From the NCBI GenBank assembly GCA_902800305.1, contig CADCDP010000027.1, positions 1-36,833 of the forward strand: a DNA stretch of 36,833 bases, written 5' to 3'. Shown piece after piece: positions 8,127-17,200 of the stretch. The stretch comes from an uncultured Bacteroidales bacterium. GTDB taxonomy: Bacteria; Bacteroidota; Bacteroidia; Bacteroidales; Bacteroidaceae. Under the pieces are notes generated by a model. That model made no database searches. It saw only the letters and a list, made by a program, of their open reading frames with translations, and was not told the origin of the DNA. A program made the translations under genes and the position numbers. Positions within the stretch are counted from its first letter, which is position 1, and each line of letters starts with the position of its first letter.

Positions 8127-8588
8127 TTAATATTCGTCGTTTGCGTAGAGGTATTGGAATACGCCAGGTGTATAGTCGAAGATTTCCTCCGGCTTAAAGA
8201 ACCTGTTCAACTCGATGATGGCATTCTCTGGAGAATCCGATGTGTGGATGATGTTCTCTTGGAAACTCATACCGAAATCGCCACGGATGGTGCCAGGGGC
8301 TGCCTTACGCGAGTTGGTGCTACCCGTCATCGAACGAACCGTTTCAACAGCATCAACACCTTCATAGCAACAACATACAACGGGAGAGGCCATCATGGAG
8401 TTCTTGATACGTTGAAAGAAGGGTTTCCCTGCCAGATGGGCGTAATGCTCGTTGAGTAATTCGTCTGTGAGCTGCATCATTTTCATGCCTGCCAAACGCA
8501 GACCTTTACGTTCGAAACGGGCTGTTACTTCGCCGACAAGTGCGCGCTGCACTGCACCTGGTTTCAAGATTACAAGAGTTTTCTCCAT
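8127..8588 (-). CDS. ndk: Nucleoside diphosphate kinase
   Basis: Transfers the terminal phosphate between nucleoside di- and triphosphates. The 153-residue protein from the ATG at 8588 starts MEKTLVILKPGAVQRALVGE, the usual Ndk N terminus. The active-site histidine is H115 in NIIHTSDS, after GTIRGDFG. The frame is open 57 bases further upstream, but the extra residues are unlike Ndk. A consensus promoter at 8680-8711 gives an 86-base leader. Confidence 0.97.
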   Translation of the reverse strand: MEKTLVILKPGAVQRALVGEVTARFERKGLRLAGMKMMQLTDELLNEHYAHLAGKPFFQRIKNSMMASPVVCCCYEGVDAVETVRSMTGSTNSRKAAPGTIRGDFGMSFQENIIHTSDSPENAIIELNRFFKPEEIFDYTPGVFQYLYANDEY

Positions 8589-8679
8589 TGTTGTTTTTGA
8601 TTGTCTCTTTCTTTGCTGTTTATGATTCTGTTCGGTGCCAAGCACGTCGCAAAGCGAACCGAATATTCAATTCTCGTTG

Positions 8680-8711
8680 CAAAGTTAAGAAAAATATTTC
8701 GGTTGGACAAA
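8680..8711 (-). promoter_or_regulatory. Promoter of ndk
   Basis: On the minus strand, TTTG (complement of 8708-8711) is followed by 20 bases and TAACTTTG (complement of 8680-8687). Predicted start near 8674. It lies just downstream of xseB, so ndk is probably expressed separately from the xseA-xseB unit. Confidence 0.72.
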
Positions 8712-8737
8712 TGTGCGGAAAATAAATTATGGAATTT

Positions 8738-8926
8738 TCACATATTGAGGCATTTTTTCACTTCGGCCTCCACAGTTGTCAACTTCTCTTTGCAAAATTC
8801 CACCAATTTCTGTGCTTCTTTCAGATTTTGAGCGAGAGCATCGATGTCCATCTCGCCGCTTTCAATTTTAGCCACAATTTCTTCGAGGCGTTTCATTGCT
8901 TTTTCGTAGGTCATTGCTTTTTCCAT
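8738..8926 (-). CDS. xseB: Exonuclease VII small subunit
   Basis: A 62-residue helical protein with the family pattern: MTYEKAMKRLEEIVAKIESG near the start, then MDIDALAQNLKEAQKLVEFC and KEKLTTVEAEV. The small subunit assembles with XseA to degrade single-stranded DNA. The start overlaps the end of xseA by 16 bases, so translation is likely coupled. Confidence 0.95.
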   Translation of the reverse strand: MEKAMTYEKAMKRLEEIVAKIESGEMDIDALAQNLKEAQKLVEFCKEKLTTVEAEVKKCLNM

Positions 8927-10212
8927 GTGACAGTAGATTTTATGATTCCTGATGCTAATGTGGTTTCTATTTCGTCGCCCTCCTTGATGTTTTCTGCACT
9001 TCGGATGGCCTTCCCGTTGATGCGGGCAATACTGAATCCAAGCCGCAGGATACGGTCAGGGCTGGCACTGCTTAATTTGCTTTCAGTCAGTTCAATGCGG
9101 TGATGCTCTCGCTTGAGAAGCAAGGGGGCATTTAGGGTTAATCGTTGGTTGAGTATTTCCAAGCCGTTCCTGCATCTTTCGATGTATTGGAGGCTTTTTC
9201 GTTCCAAAGCCGACGAGAGTTGGCCGATGCAGATGCTTTCTTGTGCTTTGACGGCTGAAAAAAGCATGGGAATCTTGTTGGCCAGCAGTTTTAGCCGTGA
9301 AGATTCGGTCAACAATTTATCACCGATGCTGTCGGTCAGCCTTGCCGCCAAGTCCTCCACCCTATCCAGTTCTTCCTCTTGATGGTGAATGAGAAATTCT
9401 GCCGCCGCTGTAGGAGTCTTCACGCGAGTATGGGCAATAAGGTCTATGACCGTGTCATCCCGTTCGTGGCCAATGCCCGTGATGATGGGTAAAGGGAATT
9501 GCGCCACGTTTTCAGCCAATGCGAGTGAGTCGAAACCGCTCAAGTCAGATGTCGCGCCCCCACCTCGGATGATAACCACCACATCCCACTCATCCATTCT
9601 TTTCGCGATGCGGTCGAGAGCGGCTATCACGCTATTTTCCACGTCGTTGCCTTGCATGGTCGCCTGGAACAATTCCGTCTTGAAAGCCAGTTTTCGGGGA
9701 TTGTTGGAGAGCTGATTGCAGAAGTCTCCATAGCCAGCTGCTGTGGCCGACGAGATGACGGCGATGCGTTGCAAGAGGCGCGGCAAGGGAAGTTCCTTGT
9801 TCATTGCGTCCACCCCTTCTTCTTGGAGCTGACGGATGATTTCTTGCCGCCGTCGGGCGATGTCGCCCAAGGTGTAAGTGGGGTCGAGGTCTGTCACGTT
9901 GAGCGAGTAGCCATACAGTTCGTGAAAGGTCACCTGCACCTTGATAAGCACCTGCATCCCAGCCGCGAGAACCCGCCCTGTCGTCTGTTCAAACATAGGC
10001 TTGATGAACACCCATCGGTTCATCCACACCTGTGCTCTCGCCTTGGCCAGAAGTCCGTTTCCATGCGGTTCCTTTTGCACCAGTTCCATGTAACAGTGCC
10101 GATTCACCCGCAATTCGCCAATCTCAGCCCTCACCCAATACTCTTCATTCAGCGTCAGTTCCAACGTTTGGCGTACAAGGCCGTTCAATTCATATAGTGA
10201 TAATGCTTCCAT
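8911..10212 (-). CDS. xseA: Exonuclease VII large subunit
   Basis: The catalytic subunit of exonuclease VII, a single-strand DNA exonuclease in repair. The 433-residue protein has an N-terminal OB-fold (about 1-110) and then the catalytic domain. Conserved motifs are VISSATAAGYGDF (153-164), RGGGATSDLSGFDS (216-229) and GIGHERDDTVIDLIAHTRVK (246-265), followed by TPTAAAEF. A coiled-coil C-terminal region (about 280-400) ends in the usual RILRLGFSI motif. It follows an unknown gene after 22 bases and overlaps xseB. Confidence 0.97.
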   Translation of the reverse strand: MEALSLYELNGLVRQTLELTLNEEYWVRAEIGELRVNRHCYMELVQKEPHGNGLLAKARAQVWMNRWVFIKPMFEQTTGRVLAAGMQVLIKVQVTFHELYGYSLNVTDLDPTYTLGDIARRRQEIIRQLQEEGVDAMNKELPLPRLLQRIAVISSATAAGYGDFCNQLSNNPRKLAFKTELFQATMQGNDVENSVIAALDRIAKRMDEWDVVVIIRGGGATSDLSGFDSLALAENVAQFPLPIITGIGHERDDTVIDLIAHTRVKTPTAAAEFLIHHQEEELDRVEDLAARLTDSIGDKLLTESSRLKLLANKIPMLFSAVKAQESICIGQLSSALERKSLQYIERCRNGLEILNQRLTLNAPLLLKREHHRIELTESKLSSASPDRILRLGFSIARINGKAIRSAENIKEGDEIETTLASGIIKSTVTWKKQ

Positions 10213-10234
10213 TTCTTGTTACATTCATCATCCA

Positions 10235-10927
10235 TTACACTTTCGGTCGTTTCCCCTCCAGCACATGCTTGAATGTGTCGAAATCGCGGTCGATGTGGCT
10301 CAGTTCATACGGCTCAATCGTCAGCGAAAACCGTGCAGGTAGGTCATCCAATCCAAAGTACGTCTTGATGAGGCTTACGGCATTGAAAGCCATGTCGTTC
10401 TGCCGTTTGATGAGGCTCATGCAGCATTTTCGAGCGATGACCTTGTCTTCTATCAGTTTCAATGTCTTGAAGATAAGATGGTAGGAGAGGAGGGAATCTA
10501 CTTTCAGCAGGATGGACAGGCGCATCACCTCGTTCTCAACATGGAAAGCCTTCATCATACCCTCCACCTGCTCCTTCGTTTGAAGCATGGGCATCATCAT
10601 GTTGCAGACCTTCACCAACGATTCCGGATGGGTCTCCTTCAGATGCACATACAATCTTTCCACATGCTCGTCCTCAAAGTCCAGCGTTCCATCCTCTGCC
10701 AGATGCCGTACAGCCACCACGCCGGTGATGAACGCCGCCCTCTTATATATAATAATGTGTAAGAGTATCTCCCAAAACAGCCCATTCTCCAACCTTGGCA
10801 ACACATTCTCCCTCATCACACACTCCATTCGCTTGAACTCCCTATTGCTCAAGCTACTCAGCATCCGCCCCAACCCATCCCAGTCGCGTGTGCCGACAAA
10901 CTGCATTACCCTTTCTCTGTTTTCCAT
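10235..10927 (-). CDS. Unrecognised helical protein upstream of xseA
   Basis: A 230-residue protein that I do not recognise. It has no signal peptide or membrane segment. It looks mostly alpha-helical and repeat-like (RMECVMRENVLPRLENGLFW, then SLLSYHLIFKTLKLIEDK), with no obvious catalytic motif. The start is taken as the ATG at 10927 (MENRERVMQFVG), because the earlier ATG at 10945 overlaps the promoter -7 box. Same strand and 22 bases from xseA, so probably co-transcribed. A role in DNA metabolism would be a guess from position only. Confidence 0.72.
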   Translation of the reverse strand: MENRERVMQFVGTRDWDGLGRMLSSLSNREFKRMECVMRENVLPRLENGLFWEILLHIIIYKRAAFITGVVAVRHLAEDGTLDFEDEHVERLYVHLKETHPESLVKVCNMMMPMLQTKEQVEGMMKAFHVENEVMRLSILLKVDSLLSYHLIFKTLKLIEDKVIARKCCMSLIKRQNDMAFNAVSLIKTYFGLDDLPARFSLTIEPYELSHIDRDFDTFKHVLEGKRPKV

Positions 10928-10943
10928 CCCTGCGTTTTTATGC

Positions 10944-10951
10944 AAAGATAA
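10944..10951 (-). promoter_or_regulatory. -7 element for the unknown gene-xseA-xseB unit
   Basis: On the minus strand TATCTTTG (complement of 10944-10951) matches TAnnTTTG and lies 17 bases before the ATG at 10927. The -33 region is T-rich but has no exact TTTG, so this is weaker than the other promoters listed. Confidence 0.5.
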
Positions 10952-11067
10952 TTATAATTTTATTATAAAACGAATAATTGTGTAAAAAGTGAAGAATTAT
11001 TTTTGCGGCATGCCGATGTGCCCGACAACCATGAGTTTGAAAGAGGCGAATTCCGTATCAACTGGTC

Positions 11068-11256
11068 GGAATGAGGGTAAAACACTTAAATGCTTCTTAG
11101 TGAGTACTTTAGTGTTCATTCGTCACCACCAAAGTCATGCTTCGGCAGGACTGTAATCCTCCTTCGTCAGGACTGCAATCCTGCCGAAGGATGATTCGAG
11201 TCCTAACGAGCAAGGACTGTAGTACTCATTCCGTAGGACTAACGTGAGGACTGGCA
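11068..11256. repeat. 22-bp tandem palindromic repeats between sprA and the unknown gene
   Basis: In the 337-base gap 10946-11282, AGGACT occurs at 11147, 11169, 11213 and 11235, a 22-base periodicity with one degenerate unit at 11191, plus an extra copy at 11247. Unit cores are palindromic (AGGACTGCAATCCT). Units 1 and 2 also form a 21-bp stem with 3 mismatches (CTTCGGCAGGA arms, 11140-11189). CGGAATGAG at 11068 and CTCATTCCG at 11225 are inverted copies. No ORF or T-rich terminator was seen here. The rest of the gap is the promoter region of the unknown gene. Confidence 0.65.
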
Positions 11257-11282
11257 AGCCTCTTTTCATGTGATTGGCAAAC

Positions 11283-14200
11283 CTACCTCGTCAACGAGAA
11301 CTTCATGCTGACACCGAAGTCGGCGGTGATGGTAGGATAGGAAGATTGGGAAACAAGAGGCACATTCTTTTGCCAGTCGAGGAAGCCCGAGAGGGTGAGG
11401 AGACGGGAGAAGGTGTAGTCGGCAGAAACGGCGACTTTGTAGGCAGTGGCACCGTTGGTGGCGGTGGTGACGGATGTCTGGATGTTGCGGTTGAGGGCGT
11501 TCTGCAGACGGTAGGAGAAGTCGGCACGGATGTTGAGGTCGTGGCTGACTCCACGTGTACGGGTGTTCGTACGACTATTGGTGTTGCTCTTGTTGTCCTC
11601 TTCCTTGTTCTTGCTGTTTTTCGATTTCGATTTTGACTTTTTGCTTTCACCCGACTGGATGTTTTTAGCTCCGAAGAGGTTGAGGTCTTTGAGTTTGTAG
11701 CCGAGTCCCACAACGATGTCGTTGGAGAAGTTTTCGGTGAGGGCCACGCTGGTCATGGAGAGATTGAGGGTGCGTGTCTTCTTATATTCGAGCTTGGCAG
11801 TCATGCCGTTGTTGAGAGTCATATCGACACCGATCAGCGGCGAGAAACTCTCGTTGAGGCTGACGGTGGAGACGTTGTACATGGAGGACGGGATGGGGTT
11901 GTTGGTGGTCACATCGGTGATGAAGCCCATGTCGCCCATGTAGGACATGAAGGTAGAGTAAGTGTTGTAGGCTCCCACGGCATAGACGCTCTTGTAGGTA
12001 TGGTTGATGTTGAACGACTTGAAGTGGTCAGCAAACCATGGGACGAGCTTGGTCAATCCACTGTACTTGATGCTCCAGTTGGGCATCATGCGGGAGAGTG
12101 CAGGGAAAATGTCGAGCGGGGATGAAAGTGCGTTGCCTCCACAATAAGCGTCGAGGAAAGCGGGCACCATCACGTCGGCAGAATAGAGGTTGACACCTCC
12201 ATTCTCGGCGTTGTAAGGCTGTCCTGCCCATTGGCTGCCAGCAGTAGCTGGGTAGGTGGTGGAGGCGTACTTCTCTTCAAGGCGTTGCTGAATCTTCGGC
12301 ATGTTGTCGAGGAAGCGCTGGAAGTGCTTCGAATGGTAGTTGTTGTTGATGTTGCCGCCTGTGTCGAAGGCTGAACCGATGGAGATGACAGTCATGGAGA
12401 AACTACCGCTCTGGGTGGTGGGCATCCCTGCGTACATGAACTGGATGCTCTTCGCCTTGTTGACGGTGCGGCTGGCATTGAGGTCTATCTTGAAGTCGCG
12501 GAAAGGCTCTATGGTGGCTTTCAATTGAAGGTCTTCCATGGCGGTGGTGGTGGCTGGAGTGGTGATGTTGGAGCCGTTCTGCATGAGCCACCCGTTCTGT
12601 GCAGCCTTGTCGATGTAACCATCACCCACAGCTCCGAAAGCGAAGTCGAGTCCTGGCGAAAGCATTCCGTTGATGCGCTTCTGTCCGAAGGCATCGCCCA
12701 CCTCGGTGCGGAAGCCTGGCAGGGTGAGGGCGTAGGTGTTGCGGTAGGAGATGCTGGCGTTGCGCACCATCATCAAGGCACGGGCAAACACCTGTGCGGT
12801 CTTGTACCATGTCAATTCGTCGAGCGGCTTCTTCGCCACGACATTAATCTTCACGGGGATGGTGTCGCGGTTCTTCACCGAGATGGTGTTGGCATCCACC
12901 TTCTTGTATTTCAGCTTATAAGTCTTTCCTTCGGACGTGGCTCTCACCATGAGGCGTTTGGAGTTCTGCCCATGCTTCACCTCGGTGGCGGTGGAGTCGT
13001 TGAGGGTCACTTCTTTGGTGAATCCCTTGGTCTTCTTGGCGTTGGCCTGTGCTTTGGGATCTTTGTTGGCGGCATTCTCCTTGCCGTCTTCTCCCTCCTT
13101 GGTGTCTTTTCCTTCTTTTCCTTTGGCCTCTTTGGTGTCTTTGGCAGCGGTCTTGCTGTTCTTACTGTTGTTCTTGCTGTTTTTGTCGTTCTTCTTGTTG
13201 TTGCCAGAGAAACGCTTCTCGGCATCAGCCAGGAAGTTCCACTTCTTGTAGAGCGTTTCAAAGTTGACCTTTCCGTTGATGTTGATGGTGCGTTGCGTGG
13301 TGGCGGTATGTCCAAGCGAGGTGCCGTCTTCGAGTTCGGTGCCCCGTGTCCAACCGTAGTCGGCGGTGTAGGAGCCGTCAGCAGAGAGCCAGTCGAGAAT
13401 CGGTATCTTGTTGAGCGGCACTTGGTAGGAGCCGTTGAAGGTGCCCTTGTAGGTGAGTGGACGACCGAAGGACTTGAGGCTTCGCTTCACGGAGTCTTTC
13501 CATGCCGAGTATTCATCGGGATAGAGGTGCTTGTTCACCACAGTGTAGGGTTCTTCTATCTCGGCATGGGTGGCAGAAGTCCACGAGAGTTTGAGTGCCT
13601 TAAAGATGTCCCAACGCACGTTGAGGTCACGGTTCCAAAGAATCTGGTCGGAGAAGGTGACGGGCAATTGTGTACCAGCATCGATGTCACGTTGCTGGAA
13701 CTCATAGTAGCTGCGAGTAAGGTCGGTGTTGAACGAGATACTCTGTGGCAACCACTGCAGGTTTTGTGCCTTAACGATGTCGAGCCACTTCGACTTGCCT
13801 TTCAGGTTCTTGAAGGGTTCCCATGGCTTGAACTTGGGGGAGTAGTTGTAGGAGAGATTGAGTTTCCAGTTCTCTTCATTCTCGTAAACGGTGGTTTCGC
13901 CCGTCTTGTAACGTTGGCTGTAACTGTAGCTGAAGGCTAAGTTGGCAGGATCCCAAGGCATGGGATTACGGCTCTGCACACCCGACTTCCAGTTGCTCAG
14001 CGAAAAGTTCTTGTTCTTCACGATGGTCTCTGTGAGGCTGCTCAGCGAGTCGCGTGCTGCCGAGGTCTCACACTCGTTGAGGGCATCCTTCAGGAGCATA
14101 TCGGTGTCGAAGGGGTTGTACTTCGGAGACAGTTTCTGCCAAGAGTATGAGTAGTAGAAGGGAAGCTGCATCCTCCACTTCTCGGGGAAGAACTTGCCCA

Positions 14201-17200
14201 GTTCGAATTGAGTAGTGATGCTCCACTCGTAGAGATTGTCGTTGCGCCGTTCGTTCACGCCTTCTTCCAATCCACCAAAGCCTGCCGTCTCGACGTGTCC
14301 CGTCAGGTTCACCGAACCGAAGTCAGACAGCTGCACGTTCATATTGCCTTGTGCCGCCCAACCACCTTCGTTGCTGTAGTCCTGCATACGGAGTTCGTTC
14401 ACCCACACTTCCACGCTCCCAGTCCGACGGCCATTGTTGCGCACGCCAATCATCATTACCTTTACCTCGCCCAACGACGGGTTACCGATAACGCTGATTT
14501 TGTTGTTGGGTCTATCTGCATCGTAGGCGGAATAGAGCTGCGTGTAGCTGGCTGCACCCATCGCCTTGTCTTTGTTGCGCTGATGCTTCAGGTTGGTCAG
14601 CACCTCGAAGTCGATGTCCAGCATGTTCTCGTCTGGCCACACTGCCTTACATCCCTGGGAGGTGTAGGTGTCGTAGTGACCAGCAGGAGTGAGGGTGAGC
14701 GGTATTTCGTATTCGTAGTAGTTGCTCTTGTAGTCGCTACCCAATCGGAAGAACACACTCATTTGGTCGTTCTGCAGTTCGGTGTCTCCCTCCAGCGCAT
14801 TGGCGTGGATGAACATTTGCAGATGCCTGTAGTGGCGGAGGTCTTTGTTGAGGGTCTTATAGACAGCACGAGCATCACCCGTGGCCAAATTCTCCACGGT
14901 GAGTGCCAAAGCTTGCTCGTTCTCTTGTGTAAGCTGAGGTTGCGAAGGGTCGAGGATTCGGGTCACACCTGGAGGCAGCACATAGTTGACGGGTGTCTTG
15001 TCGTTGTTCTCCTCGATGTTGACAGCCGATGGGACGATGCTGCCGCTCACACTGGGCTTGTCGCCTGTGTAGAGGGTTTGGGTGTAGTTGCGCCATTCGC
15101 CACTCACAAGGTCGAGGTTGGCGAAACGCAAGACGATAGGCTCTTCGAATCCCGTCATGTACATACGCATGAAGCGGATGCTGGAGAAGTCGTTGATGCT
15201 GCCCTCCTTGTGCTCAAACTCATCTACAGGGATGCGGAACTCGTACCATGTGGCATCTTCCGTGTTGCCGTTGCGGAGCTTCACACTCGTCTTTCTCGAA
15301 TCGACGATGAAGTTGCGCCCCACGACGAAGTCTTCTGGACGGATGCTGACGTGGTACTCGTAGAAGTTCTCGTACTCGTTCATGGTATAGTCCAAGTTCA
15401 CGTCCTCCACATCGGGTTGGCTCTTGTAGGCCGTCGAATAGCTTTCGCCCGACTCGCTGGTATTGGGGGAGTTTCCTTCGGGAGAGTTGATGCGCTTGTA
15501 GCGGTCGAGCACCGAGGTGTGGGCGGCATCGAAGTCGCTGCCACGGAAATAGTGGTAGTCGTCGCCAGCAGGGTCTTCGTAGATGGAGTCGTAGGCAGCG
15601 GTGCTCACCTTCCCCTTGATGGCGTTCAGGTAGTCGGCATAGACCCCAAACGTGCGCTCATCGGCATCGGCAAGACCGTTCAGACCGATGTCCTGTCGCT
15701 GACGGGCACCGCTCTCGTTGGAGAAGGAATAGACCACGGACTGCTCACTCGGAATGCGTCCCCACATGGTTTCGGTGTAGGTGGAGGCCGAATTGACGGG
15801 CATACCGCTCTCATAGAACTTCTTTCCGTCCTTCAGGATGTCCTCGCTCACATCGCCAAGGTTGATGTAGAAGTCGCCGCCAAACCTGCGGTCATCCTTT
15901 GTGTAGATGAAGGGGTCGAGCATCCAGAACTCGATGTACTGCACGTTGCTGGTCTCGAAGTCACTGGTGTCAATTTTCCTCATCATGCCGCCCCATCGCT
16001 TCCGAGGGTCGTTCAGGTGTCCGTCTTGGTCGAGGTCGGTGTCGAGGTTGTAGGGACCACGTTCGCTGGGATAGTATGCCATGTTCAAGATGCTCAGCGT
16101 GTTGCTCTCACCTTGGTTGGTGTCGCGGTTGGGATAGACCTCTCGCACATAGACCTCCCTCACATAGTGGTTGGAGAGTTGGTTGAGGTCGCTCTTGATG
16201 TGGCTTGGAGTAAGAGACGAAGAACGGCGGGTGAAGAGTGGTTCGATGGTGTACCAAGCAAGACGGGCACGGTTGTAGCCATACTTCACGTCGTTCGTCA
16301 GGGTTCCGTAAGGCAGGTGGCTTGGAGTAGATGACAGCACCCACTCCTTCGGTTCCAAGACGCTGATGGGGGTCTTAGTCCGCTCGAAGTCATCCAGATA
16401 CGAAGCATTGCCCTGTGTCCCATGCGCTTCGCCAGCGTTGAGCTGTGCATACTCTCCCGTGAAGGAGATGCTGGAAGGCGCACTGAGGTTGAGGAAGGGC
16501 AGTTTGTCCAGCAAGTTCGTCAGCCACTGCGAATTTTGTTTCCAGTTCACGTGGAACCCCCAAAGCATGTTGTTCAGCGGCTCCGCACCCATCGCCACCT
16601 TCGAGGTCAGCGGCTTCTCACTCACCTTCAGCAGCGTACCGCCGATGTTGAAGTTCTTCGAGAAGTCGTATTCCCAGTTCAGACCCAACATCGTCTTGCG
16701 CATGGTGGAGAACTCTGTTTGGTCTTCGAGACTGACGCTCACGTTGGTTCCTGCGTCGATGATGCTTTGGTTGATGATTCTGACGATGCCGTTCGTGTAG
16801 TCCACCGTATAGTCGCTGCCCTCCGTCAGTTCCACACCGCCAGCCGTCACCTTCACAGAACCTTGGGGCACATAGCCGTCGCTAATCTTGATTTCGCTGC
16901 CATTGGATGCCTTATATTCACCCATCAGCGTAAACTTGTTCTTCTCTGCCACCTGCTTGGCCATCGTCTTCGTCGAGTCGTACAGTTCGTCGTAGCAATA
17001 CTTGTCCGCTATGTCATCATTGCCTAACTTCTGCCTCAGCCAGTCGCCAAATGGTTCCACCACGGGGAAGATGACACGTCCCGTCTGCGCCTGAATGGTG
17101 TAGCCCTCCAAGAAGTCAAACTTCCCGTTCGGGTTCGTCTTTCCATTGTCGTCCAGACGGTCGAGGTTCATCATCCTGAGCAGGGTGGTCTGCTTGAACG

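Noticed and set aside
12525..16334. Two long plus-strand ORFs (471 and 708 codons) antisense to sprA
   Set aside because: They lie entirely inside sprA, whose length and beta-rich sequence identify it. The antisense products show no domain or signal and reflect biased codon use on the other strand.
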